A DNA stretch of 64,000 bases. Origin: a virus. The position numbers were made by a program, and so were the translations under genes. A model generated the notes under the pieces. The model saw only the letters and a list, made by a program, of their open reading frames with translations, was not told where the DNA came from and made no database searches. Below are positions 55,771 through 64,000 of the stretch, piece after piece. The DNA lies in the IMG/VR virus record IMGVR_UViG_3300042691_027063, positions 31,648-95,647 of that record; one strand, written 5' to 3'. The first letter of the stretch is position 1. Every line of letters begins with the position of its first letter.

Positions 55771-56256
55771 ATGCACAAGCTAACTGTTCGTCAAGGAGAA
55801 ATTGAGCAAGTATATGAGTTTGAAACTTCAGAACTTGCCCAGCTTTACCGAGATTACCACTTAGCTTTTGGACATTGGAATGGCGTTTCCAAGTGGGTTG
55901 AAGAAAAAGATATTACGCCAGAGAATAGACGCTTTGTTATTGATGAAAGAAGCGAGCTTGTTGAAGGAAACATTATTCGCTTTTTTAAACTAACAGAAGG
56001 CGTTGAGCTTAGAATTGAAGAAGTTACTTCTGACTCCGTAGAAGATGTTTGGAAGATTTTAAGAAGAAAAAGAACACAGCTTTTAGCAATGACTGACTGG
56101 ACGCAACTTGCTGATTGTGCGCTTACTACAGAAGAAAAGAAAGATTATAGAGCTTACCGAGGCTATTTAAGAGTTATTCCAAAGCTTTATGATAATTCCA
56201 CAGTTCTTTACGCAAAAGTTTATTCTTTTGAAGAGTGGAAGAAAGGTAAGAGATAG
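55771..56256 (+). CDS. Tail fibre assembly chaperone (161 aa)
   Basis: The C-terminal part (RRKRTQLLAMTDWTQLADCALTTEEKKDYRAYRGYLRVIP) has the RxxLLxxxDWTQxxD...YRxYLR pattern of the phage tail-fibre assembly (Tfa/APC) family. It would help fibre trimers fold. Its tail overlaps the next start by one base. Confidence 0.75.
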   Translation: MHKLTVRQGEIEQVYEFETSELAQLYRDYHLAFGHWNGVSKWVEEKDITPENRRFVIDERSELVEGNIIRFFKLTEGVELRIEEVTSDSVEDVWKILRRKRTQLLAMTDWTQLADCALTTEEKKDYRAYRGYLRVIPKLYDNSTVLYAKVYSFEEWKKGKR

Positions 56257-56534
56257 TGGATAAGATAAAGGAATTGCAAAAAAGATTTGTTGATTGGTGT
56301 ACGAAACAAGGCATTCCTGTGCCGATATTACGTGACCCAATCTCTCAAAAGCCTTCTGCGTCATTCACTCTTCTTGTTGTTTCTTCTGGACTGGTAATTT
56401 TTGGGCTATTAAACAAAGTAGCCAAGCTTGTTGATGGCGTTGACATTGAAAATGCTTTGCAGTTTTTCGGTATATGTGCCGGACTTTATTTTGGAAGAAA
56501 ACTTACAAGTGATAAAAAAGAGGAAGAAAAATGA
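56256..56534 (+). CDS. Small two-helix membrane protein (92 aa)
   Basis: GTG start. Two hydrophobic segments (SFTLLVVSSGLVIFGLL, ALQFFGICAGLYFGRKL) with a basic N-terminus. Similar membrane proteins occur next to fibre and assembly genes in other phages. A holin or membrane-tail adaptor is possible; not decided. Confidence 0.6.
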   Translation: MDKIKELQKRFVDWCTKQGIPVPILRDPISQKPSASFTLLVVSSGLVIFGLLNKVAKLVDGVDIENALQFFGICAGLYFGRKLTSDKKEEEK

Positions 56535-56887
56535 GTTTTGTTTTAGATGCAATTCGTCTCAAAGAAATACTAGACGGACCAGAAACAGTTAACGCTTTGT
56601 GGTATTCACCATCTTTTTCTTTAGATAATAGAGAAGATGAATTTTCCATTCAAGTTAACTATGATAATGGCGTTTCTCCAGCCATGAGTTTTATTTTACA
56701 AATTTCCTCAGACAACATTAACTTTGCTGACATTGTTGAATCTGCCCAACCAGTAACAGATTCGTCAGGCTCTCATATTTGGGACATTGCCGGTTCTGGA
56801 GCTTTGTATGCCAGAATTAAGATTGATGTCAGTTCTGGTGCATTAGACGTTACAAGAATCTTTTACGCTGCTAAGCAAAGGCACTAA
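56531..56887 (+). CDS. Small beta-rich virion protein (118 aa)
   Basis: MSFVLDAIRLKEILDGPETVNALWYSP; the rest alternates hydrophobic and polar residues (SIQVNYDNGVSPAMSF, GSGALYARIKIDV), a small beta sandwich. ATGA overlap with the membrane protein. Probably part of the fibre base. Confidence 0.55.
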   Translation: MSFVLDAIRLKEILDGPETVNALWYSPSFSLDNREDEFSIQVNYDNGVSPAMSFILQISSDNINFADIVESAQPVTDSSGSHIWDIAGSGALYARIKIDVSSGALDVTRIFYAAKQRH

Positions 56888-56889
56888 TT

Positions 56890-59800
56890 ATGGCTAATAC
56901 CGCAATTAGACTTGGATATATTTCTACATCTGGCGGAGGCGGAGGAGGCATTGTTGAATATGCCAACCTTGCAGCTTTTCCTGCAATTGGTCAAGGAAGC
57001 TTAGTTTATCTAGCTTTAGATACTAAGAAAATATATAAGTGGAGTTCTGGAGCTTATCTCCTAATTTCTCCTTCTGAAGTTACTTCAGTTAACACAGAAG
57101 TTGGCGATGTTGTTTTAGACAAGGCTGACATTGGACTTGGTAACGTAGATAATACAAGTGATGCTGATAAGCCAATTAGTGACGACACTCAAGCAGCCTT
57201 GGACGACAAAGTAGCCAAAGCTGGCGACACTATGAGTGGGGCTTTATTTTTAGAAGATCCTCTAAACTCAAGTAATAACACCCAAGTATCTTTTGGTAGC
57301 GTGTTAATGCAATCTGATAATGGATCAGAGGTTGCTTTTGGTAACGTAAGTGGAGGAAACCTATACGTAGAAAAATCAATTGGATCTGAAGTTTTTAGTG
57401 CAGAATATGCTGCTGATCAAGCGTATATTTTATACGACGATGGGACTGGAGCAGTTCCGTTTATTCCCACTGTAGATGAACACTTAACAACTAAAAAGTA
57501 CGTGGATGATGAAGTTGCTACAAAAGAGCCAACCATCACAGCTGGTACTACCTCTGAGTATTGGAGAGGAGACAAGACGTTCCAGACGCTAGATAAAGCT
57601 GCTGTAGGACTCTCCAATGTCGATAATACGAGTGATGCGGATAAGCCAATTTCTAGCGCAACTCAAACAGCCCTAAACGCTAAAGTAGAGACATCTTTAG
57701 TCGGTGCTATTAATGGAGTTGCTTCTCTCGATGGCACAGGCAAAGTTCCTTCCACACAACTTCCAAGTTATGTTGATGATGTTGTGGAATATGCTAACTT
57801 AGCAGCTTTTCCAGTAACTGGAGAAACAAGTAAGATTTACGTTGCTTTAGATACAAACAAGTGCTACCGCTGGTCTGGGTCAGCTTATGTAGAAATTTCT
57901 CCTTCTGAAGTAAATTCTGTAGCTGGTAAAACTGGTATTGTTTTACTTGTAAAAGCAGATGTCGGACTTTCTAATGTCGATAATACTTCTGATGCTAACA
58001 AGCCTATCTCAACCGCAACACAGACTGCCTTAAACGCTAAAGAAGATAGCATTACTACAGGAACAACCTCTCAATATTGGAGAGGAGATAAGACTTTTCA
58101 AACACTTGATAAGTCCGCTGTTGGATTATCAAACGTCGACAACACAAGTGATGCTGATAAACCAATATCAAGTGCTACTCAGACAGCTTTAAATGGTAAA
58201 GCTAATTCCCCTCACGTTCATGCACTTTCCGACTTAACTCAATCTGCTGCAACAAATGGACAAGTGCCAAGCTGGAACGGAACTAACTGGGTTCCTTCAA
58301 CTCCAGCAACGGTTATTACCGACCATACGCTTCTGTCAAATATTGGGACAAACACCCACGCTAACATTGACACGCACATTGCTGCAACTTCTGCGGTTCA
58401 TGGAGTAACGGGTTCTGTTGTTGGGACGAGCGACTCACAAGCTTTAACCAACAAGACTATCGATGCCGATCTTAACACGCTCAGTAACATTGAAAACGCT
58501 GATATTAAAGCTGCTGCTGCAATTGCTAGAACTAAACTTGCTTCTGGCACAGCTAATAGAATTGTTATTAATGATGGTACTGGAGTTATGGCAGATGCTG
58601 CCGCTATAACAGCTTCTCGTGCATTAGTATCTGATGCCAGTGGTATTCCTACGGCTTCCGCTGTAACCTCCACCGAATTAGGATATGTCTCTGGTGTAAC
58701 TTCAGCAATTCAAACACAAATTGGTGCAAAACAAGATACCATTACTGGAGCTGCTACTACAGTTACTACAGCAGACTTAACCGCTTCCCGGGCAGTTGTT
58801 TCTGATGCAACTGGTAAAATTGTTGTATCTACTGTTACATCTACAGAAATTGGGTATCTCTCCGGTGTTACTTCTGCAATTCAAACTCAGATTAACGGTA
58901 AGCAAAACTCTTTAGGATTTACCCCAGAAGATGTTGCTAATAAATCCACAACAACATCACTTGGCACTTCAGATACTCTTTACCCAACTCAAAATGCTGT
59001 TAAAACTTACGTTGATAATGCCGTAACTGGAGGAGCAACCCCAGATGCAACAACGCTTATTAAAGGTAAAGTAAAGCTTGCTGGAGATTTAGCTGGTACA
59101 GCCGATCTTCCTACCGTTCCCGGATTGGCTACAAAAGAGCCAACTATAACAGCAACTACTTCTGCTGATTATTACCGCGGTGATAAAACATTCCAGCCAC
59201 TCAATAAAGCTGCAGTTGGCTTATCCAATGTTGACAACACAAGTGATGCTGACAAACCCGTTTCTTCTGCAACACAAACTGCCCTTAATGCTAAAGAAAA
59301 TTCAATTACGGCGGGAACCACTGGGCAGTATTGGCGCGGGGATAAAAGCTTTCAAACATTAGATAAGACTGCGGTAGGATTGTCTAATGTTGATAACACG
59401 AGCGATGCTGATAAGCCTATCTCTTCTGCAACTCAGACGGCTTTAAATGCTAAATATGATGCATCAAATCCTTCCAATTATGTAAATGCAGCTGGTGCAG
59501 CTGCTGCTGCTCCTGTTCAATCAGTAGCGGGTAAAACTGGAATTGTAACTCTTGATAAAACTGACGTTGGTTTATCAAACGTAGACAATACAAGTGATCT
59601 TAATAAGCCAATAAGCACAGCCACACAGACGGCTTTAAATGGAAAAGAAAACACCATTACTGCTGGAACTACTGGGCAATATTATAGAGGCGATAAAACA
59701 TTTCAAACGCTCGATAAAACCGCTGTTGGATTGGCTAATGTAGATAATACCTCTGATCTTAATAAGCCAATTTCTACCGCAACTCAAACTGCTTTAAATG

Positions 59801-62034
59801 CTAAAGTAGATAATGCTTTAGTGGGAGCTATAAATGGCGTTGCTTCTTTAGATGGTACTGGAAAAGTTCCCTCTACACAACTTCCAAGCTATGTTGATGA
59901 CGTACTAGAGTTTGCTAATTTTGCTGCATTTCCAGTAACCGGAGAATCTGGTAAGATATATGTAACATTAGATACTAACTTAACTTATCGTTGGTCAGGT
60001 TCTATCTATGTTGAAATTTCAGTTTCATTAGCATTAGGAGAAACGTCTTCTACTGCATATCGTGGAGATAGAGGTAAAACTGCGTATGACCATTCGCAAA
60101 TTGTTGCAGGAAATCCACATGGAACAACTAAGTCTGATGTAGGTCTTAGTAATGTTCCCAATGTTGATGCTACAGATCCGGCGAACATTATTCAAACATC
60201 GTCTTATAGATTTGTTACAGATACAGAAAAGTCTACGTGGAATGGAAAAGAAAATGCAATTACTGCTGGGACCACATCTCAGTATTGGCGTGGGGATAAA
60301 TCATTCCAAACATTGGACAAAACTGCAGTTGGGCTGGCTAATGTGGACAACACAAGTGACTTAGATAAACCAATAAGTACTGCCACAGCTACAGCATTAA
60401 GTGGCAAAGCTAATACAGCTCACGTTCATGCTTTATCCGATCTCACCCAGTCTTCAGCCACTTCTGGACAAATTCCAAGCTGGAATGGTACAAACTGGGT
60501 TCCTGTAACTCCTTCTTCGGGTGTAACAGATCACACATTGCTTACTAATATTGGTACAAATACACATGCTCAGATTGACGCATTCATGGCTAATACCACG
60601 AATGTTTATACCGATACAAAAGAGCCAACAGGATTCTTTTCCAGAACTACCACTACTTTATCTTTTGATAACGGCACAAGAAATTTCTCAATTACTCCAA
60701 CTGGAGCGACTTTTGATGTTTGGGTTAAAGGCGTAAAGTATATAAAAACTGGCGCACAAACCATTCAGATTCCAGCTTTACCGGGAAATCACTTTATTTA
60801 TTTTGATGCAACAGGTTCTTTAGGAACAACGCAAGCCGCTGGTCCAGAGCTTTTCATTGACAACGCACTCGTTTCTATTATTTACTGGAATACGGATACA
60901 AATACTCGCACTTACTTTGCAGAAGAAAGACATGGAATGCAAATGGATGGAGCAACGCATTCTTATCTTCATACTGTCTTTGGTGCTCAGTTTATTTCGG
61001 GTTTAGCTCTTCAGGGGTTTAGCGTTGATGGAGATGGGAGTTTAGATGCCCATGCCCAATTTACCAGCGATTCTGGAACAATTAAAGATGAAGATATAAC
61101 TATTACCATTTCTGCACAAACTCAAATTCCTGTTCTTTATAGACAGGGGCTTTTGTGGCGCAAGAAAGCGGCAGATGCCTTTCCTTTTATTTATAGCGGA
61201 ACGGCTGGATACACTGGAGCTGCTGGAAGAATTCCCTATAATCAGTTTACAGGCGGAGCTTGGCAGCTTACAGAAATTGCCAACAATGCTTTTGTTCTTG
61301 TACACTTATTTGGCACAAACGATATAGAAAATCCAGTTGTTGCAATTCAAGGTACTGCAACTTATGGAAACGTAACAGCCGCAAGACTTGCAGCAAGCTC
61401 AGAAATTACTAGCCTTTCAGGACTTCCGTTTGCCGAATTTGTTGCTCTTGGAAGCGTTGTATTAGAAAGCTCTAATACTTATTCTAACACACCACAGGCA
61501 ATTGTTAGATCTGTAGATGGTACAGATTACGTAGATTTCCGTGGAACTCAGCTTTACACTCCAGCAGGGGAAGTTTCTACCCACGGGCTTCTTTCCGGCT
61601 TGTCAAGCGATGACCATTTACAATACCACACAGATGCTCGTGGAGACATTCGCTATTACACCAAAGCTCAAGTAGACACCATAATTGCTGGAATAACCTC
61701 TCCGGGAGATTTGGATGACACGGCTTTTAGCTTTGCCAACAATCAAAGTGCTGCGGCTAATGTAACGGGCTTTGCCTTTGCCAATGCCACTGTAAGGTCT
61801 TTTAAAGCACTTGTTTCTGTATCTGTAGATGCTACCACAGACCTATTTGAGGTCGTTGAAATAGAGGGTATACATAAAGGCTCAGAGTGGGATTATTCAA
61901 TTAGCACCACAGGTGACGTAACTGGAGTCGTCTTTAGCATAACTAGTACAGGACAGATCCAATATACTTCTCCAAGCTTTGCCGGTTTTGTGTCAGGAAC
62001 TATTAAATTTAGGGCTTTAACTACAGCCGTATAG
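56890..62034 (+). CDS. Giant tail fibre with tandem DNTSDADKPISxATQTALN repeats (1714 aa)
   Basis: Residues about 60-1130 contain at least eight copies of a unit (KAAVGLSNVDNTSDADKPIS...ATQTALNAK) followed by ITAGTTxxYWRGDKTFQTL; each step is typical of trimeric shaft repeats. Other blocks repeat too: YANLAAFPVTGETSKIYVALDTN and LDGTGKVPSTQLPSYVDDV. The last 110 residues carry the shared tip domain (FSFANNQSAAANVTG...FSITSTGQIQYTSPS). Long enough for the main side fibre. Confidence 0.82.
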   Translation: MANTAIRLGYISTSGGGGGGIVEYANLAAFPAIGQGSLVYLALDTKKIYKWSSGAYLLISPSEVTSVNTEVGDVVLDKADIGLGNVDNTSDADKPISDDTQAALDDKVAKAGDTMSGALFLEDPLNSSNNTQVSFGSVLMQSDNGSEVAFGNVSGGNLYVEKSIGSEVFSAEYAADQAYILYDDGTGAVPFIPTVDEHLTTKKYVDDEVATKEPTITAGTTSEYWRGDKTFQTLDKAAVGLSNVDNTSDADKPISSATQTALNAKVETSLVGAINGVASLDGTGKVPSTQLPSYVDDVVEYANLAAFPVTGETSKIYVALDTNKCYRWSGSAYVEISPSEVNSVAGKTGIVLLVKADVGLSNVDNTSDANKPISTATQTALNAKEDSITTGTTSQYWRGDKTFQTLDKSAVGLSNVDNTSDADKPISSATQTALNGKANSPHVHALSDLTQSAATNGQVPSWNGTNWVPSTPATVITDHTLLSNIGTNTHANIDTHIAATSAVHGVTGSVVGTSDSQALTNKTIDADLNTLSNIENADIKAAAAIARTKLASGTANRIVINDGTGVMADAAAITASRALVSDASGIPTASAVTSTELGYVSGVTSAIQTQIGAKQDTITGAATTVTTADLTASRAVVSDATGKIVVSTVTSTEIGYLSGVTSAIQTQINGKQNSLGFTPEDVANKSTTTSLGTSDTLYPTQNAVKTYVDNAVTGGATPDATTLIKGKVKLAGDLAGTADLPTVPGLATKEPTITATTSADYYRGDKTFQPLNKAAVGLSNVDNTSDADKPVSSATQTALNAKENSITAGTTGQYWRGDKSFQTLDKTAVGLSNVDNTSDADKPISSATQTALNAKYDASNPSNYVNAAGAAAAAPVQSVAGKTGIVTLDKTDVGLSNVDNTSDLNKPISTATQTALNGKENTITAGTTGQYYRGDKTFQTLDKTAVGLANVDNTSDLNKPISTATQTALNAKVDNALVGAINGVASLDGTGKVPSTQLPSYVDDVLEFANFAAFPVTGESGKIYVTLDTNLTYRWSGSIYVEISVSLALGETSSTAYRGDRGKTAYDHSQIVAGNPHGTTKSDVGLSNVPNVDATDPANIIQTSSYRFVTDTEKSTWNGKENAITAGTTSQYWRGDKSFQTLDKTAVGLANVDNTSDLDKPISTATATALSGKANTAHVHALSDLTQSSATSGQIPSWNGTNWVPVTPSSGVTDHTLLTNIGTNTHAQIDAFMANTTNVYTDTKEPTGFFSRTTTTLSFDNGTRNFSITPTGATFDVWVKGVKYIKTGAQTIQIPALPGNHFIYFDATGSLGTTQAAGPELFIDNALVSIIYWNTDTNTRTYFAEERHGMQMDGATHSYLHTVFGAQFISGLALQGFSVDGDGSLDAHAQFTSDSGTIKDEDITITISAQTQIPVLYRQGLLWRKKAADAFPFIYSGTAGYTGAAGRIPYNQFTGGAWQLTEIANNAFVLVHLFGTNDIENPVVAIQGTATYGNVTAARLAASSEITSLSGLPFAEFVALGSVVLESSNTYSNTPQAIVRSVDGTDYVDFRGTQLYTPAGEVSTHGLLSGLSSDDHLQYHTDARGDIRYYTKAQVDTIIAGITSPGDLDDTAFSFANNQSAAANVTGFAFANATVRSFKALVSVSVDATTDLFEVVEIEGIHKGSEWDYSISTTGDVTGVVFSITSTGQIQYTSPSFAGFVSGTIKFRALTTAV

Positions 62035-62088
62035 TATTTTTAAGGGGTTATAAATACCTGAAAAAACACCCTTATATGGTAGAGGTTT

Positions 62089-62682
62089 TTGATGTCCCAG
62101 AATAAGAATTGTAGGGTTTGTAAGATAGATAAAGAGCAGCTTGCTTTTAAGAAAAGTAAGTACTATAAATCGGGCTATTCTACAATTTGCAAAGATTGTC
62201 ATAATCTACAAAGCAGGGTACATTCAAAAACAGAAAAAGGGAAATTAGCTAAAAAGCTTTATTTAAGCACAGAAAACGGTAAAAATATAAGGAAAAATAC
62301 CTGCGCTCGATACTATCAGACTAAAGTAAAAAATAGATTAAAAAATGATGAAAAGTTTAAAATTGCATATAATCTTAGAGTAAGTATAGCACATGTCATT
62401 AAGCAGAAAGGGTTTTATAAAAAGAACAAATTAAAAGATATTTTAGGTTGTAGTTTAGAATTTCTAAAGACTTACTTAGAAGAAACCTTTAAAAATAATT
62501 ATAATAGAGGTATAGTAGAATCTGACATTGTAGAAATCGATCATATAGTACCAATAAGTTCGGCTCAGACTGTTGAAAAGCTTTATGAATTAAATCATTT
62601 TACTAATCTACAGATGTTGTTAAGAAGTGATAATAGAAGAAAAAGTGCAAAAATGGAGTATACTTTAAGTGAGTCAAAATAA
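62089..62682 (+). CDS. HNH homing endonuclease with zinc knuckles (197 aa)
   Basis: MSQNKNCRVCKIDKEQL... has CRVCK and CKDCHN knuckles, a Lys-rich linker, IDHIVPISSAQ and NHFTNLQMLLRSDNRRK: an intact HNH core like the one upstream of the polymerase. It overlaps the next gene by 14 nt, and both begin with MSQNKN, so it was probably inserted at the 5' end of that gene. TAGAGG lies upstream. Confidence 0.86.
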   Translation: MMSQNKNCRVCKIDKEQLAFKKSKYYKSGYSTICKDCHNLQSRVHSKTEKGKLAKKLYLSTENGKNIRKNTCARYYQTKVKNRLKNDEKFKIAYNLRVSIAHVIKQKGFYKKNKLKDILGCSLEFLKTYLEETFKNNYNRGIVESDIVEIDHIVPISSAQTVEKLYELNHFTNLQMLLRSDNRRKSAKMEYTLSESK

Positions 62683-63619
62683 AAACTCTCAATACGATGC
62701 TCCGCTGATTGTCAAGGAAGTCCATGACTTCTATGGACAAGCTATACGTGTAAGAGACACCAATTCCCTTAATAGCCAACACTTCACTCATTTCTCAGCC
62801 ACATACGATGTTAATAACAATCCCACACAGGTAAATTACTTTCGTGGGACAGAAAGCCACATTACCAACATTGCTTGTGTTGCTGATGTTGCCGGTTCTT
62901 TAAACAACAAGTATTTTACCATCCGATCTTGTCCAGCTAACGGACTTTTCGTTGTGTGGTATAATGTTGATGGAACAGGAACGGCTCCAGTTGTTGCAAA
63001 TTCCACACTTATTGAAGTGCAGATTAGTGCAGGAGACTCTGCTATCATAGTAGCTGTTGCAACCCGTTTAACGCTAAATACGTTCTTTTCCAGCTTCTTT
63101 AAAGCTACTCAACTTAATGGAGTTTTGGAAATTAGAACAGTAGGTTTGGGCGTTTGCTCTAACTCAGCCGATGTCAATACAGGTTTTGCCATTTCTAACA
63201 CGCAAGGCGCTCAAGTTTTAACAGATTCTATTTCGTTGTCATATTCAGGACTAGACCCAGTTTATAACGGTCAGGTTCTTAAAGGCTATAAGTATGATAT
63301 TTGGGGTGGAGCTTTTGAGCCAGCAAGTTCAGTAAGTGCGTCAATTACAGCCCCTGTTATTAGCTCTGGGACAGATGATGGAACTCCTTCTGGAACGCCA
63401 TATGTTTTTGTTAATAATGAATTTAGCCAAATTTTAGCAGCTGGTGATAGAGTGGATGAGTTTATATATGCCGACGCTGGAACAAAAAACGAAAGAGTAA
63501 TAGAAATTAATACAACAAGTACTAATGTTCATCCGGGTAAAACCGCTAAAAAAAGCATAATCTATACATTAGTTGGAAACTCTTATGTATTAGCAAGTAT
63601 AACAAAAAGTGTAATTTAG
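62669..63619 (+). CDS. Adhesin-region protein (316 aa), module copy 2
   Basis: GTG start, MSQNKNSQYDAPLIVKEV. The last 60 residues (DEFIYADAGTKNERVIEINTT, KSIIYTLVGNSYVLAS) match the end of 40081-40920. The N-terminal part has VPxSTYDVN-like beta strands and no clear homologue in the window. The paralogue of the next gene follows, so the pair is a duplicate of the module at 40.1-43.0 kb. Confidence 0.68.
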   Translation: MSQNKNSQYDAPLIVKEVHDFYGQAIRVRDTNSLNSQHFTHFSATYDVNNNPTQVNYFRGTESHITNIACVADVAGSLNNKYFTIRSCPANGLFVVWYNVDGTGTAPVVANSTLIEVQISAGDSAIIVAVATRLTLNTFFSSFFKATQLNGVLEIRTVGLGVCSNSADVNTGFAISNTQGAQVLTDSISLSYSGLDPVYNGQVLKGYKYDIWGGAFEPASSVSASITAPVISSGTDDGTPSGTPYVFVNNEFSQILAAGDRVDEFIYADAGTKNERVIEINTTSTNVHPGKTAKKSIIYTLVGNSYVLASITKSVI

Positions 63620-63629
63620 GAGATAACGA

Positions 63630-64000
63630 ATGAAATTGCTAGATGTAAAATTATTGGAAAGTGTTGGTGGGACGTATGACCAAACGAGAACCACAATTCA
63701 AGGTCGAGTAACCCAGAGAACAATTGACTCTAAGCCAGTGCTTGGTCCATCACCTACCCGATTCCTTGATGTGTTTTCTGACACAGCCGGTGCTTTCACG
63801 CCGCTCACCACGATGTTTGCAAGTGACAACGGGCGGGTGTTCATGATCGGCGCCATCGCGGGTGGTGCCATTCCTGTTGTTTGCTATGAAATCAATCAGG
63901 TCACTGGTGTCCACACCTATGTCGGGCGTATCAACATCGCCATGCCGTCATCTCCTGCGATTGTCCACACGGTGAGATCCATTAAGGTCATCGATAATGG
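63630..64000 (+). CDS. Large adhesin protein, module copy 2 (partial, runs off the right edge)
   Basis: MKLLDVKLLESVGGTYDQTRTTIQGRV is homologous to the start of 40917-42971. TAGGAG is 6 nt upstream of the ATG. From about 63780 the codons become GC-rich in the third position (GGCGCCATCGCGGGT, GTCGGGCGTATC), unlike the AT-rich first 150 nt. The gene continues past 64000. Confidence 0.75.
   Translation, partial: MKLLDVKLLESVGGTYDQTRTTIQGRVTQRTIDSKPVLGPSPTRFLDVFSDTAGAFTPLTTMFASDNGRVFMIGAIAGGAIPVVCYEINQVTGVHTYVGRINIAMPSSPAIVHTVRSIKVIDN

Noticed and set aside
56256-56534. Calling this two-helix protein the holin
   Set aside because: It lies amid fibre genes far from the endolysin; a holin candidate is also present beside the endolysin, so the call stays open.

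Overview
The window is a contiguous piece of a tailed bacteriophage genome (Caudoviricetes), AT-rich throughout. It carries the large terminase, portal, scaffold, major capsid and fibre genes, a family B DNA polymerase, a primase-helicase fusion, and dozens of tiny overlapping early genes. Lipobox and signal peptides on several small proteins (11399-11692, 13772-14107, 16086-16208, 29257-29796) suggest a Gram-negative host, but nothing names it. I recognise no tape measure, tail tube or sheath, so the virion type stays open (podovirus-like is an inference). No tRNA gene or CRISPR array was seen.

The layout is two divergent arms around a 1.2 kb intergenic region (about 31005-32162). The leftward arm (minus strand, 31004 down to 1) is the early/accessory arm. 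From the centre outwards it holds a ribozyme-bearing segment (30247-30650), a dense accessory region (18.7-30 kb), the class II ribonucleotide reductase with exported thioredoxin and nucleotide-hydrolase genes (13-18 kb), then the recombination and replication module (ERF annealing protein, PD-(D/E)XK nuclease, DnaQ-type exonuclease, primase-helicase, family B polymerase; 0.6-10.6 kb). Most neighbouring genes overlap by ATGA or a few bases, so translation is probably coupled. Several sigma70-type promoters (TTGACA, 17-18 bp, TATNNT) can be read directly. The rightward arm (plus strand, 32163-64000) holds the late genes: endolysin, terminase, an exported serine protease, portal, transglycosylase, internal proteins, scaffold, capsid and over 20 kb of tail-fibre and adhesin genes.

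The most unusual content is as follows. (1) Two complete hammerhead self-cleaving ribozymes of different circular permutation, type II at 30580-30631 and type III at 30252-30304 on the minus strand, bracket a structured non-coding RNA of 310 nt, and the downstream one sequesters the ribosome-binding site of the next gene. (2) A family of about 18 very divergent 47-80 residue proteins, sharing an N-terminal M-x-I-x-Q-Y motif and a second hxFxh motif, is scattered through 18.7-28.4 kb. (3) A three-gene set, amidoligase, class II glutamine amidotransferase and ATP-grasp ligase, is embedded in that array, together with a Mom-like DNA-modification acetyltransferase. (4) Helically phased repeats lie in the divergent region, and a recurrent TTAACAACT box precedes several late genes. 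(5) A short DUF2829/Tad2-like protein may be an anti-Thoeris factor.

Three HNH homing endonucleases lie next to the polymerase, a nuclease/protease cluster and the terminal adhesin module. The right edge holds a second copy of the adhesin module found at 40.1-43.0 kb; within the last gene the base composition turns abruptly GC-rich, suggesting recent recombination.
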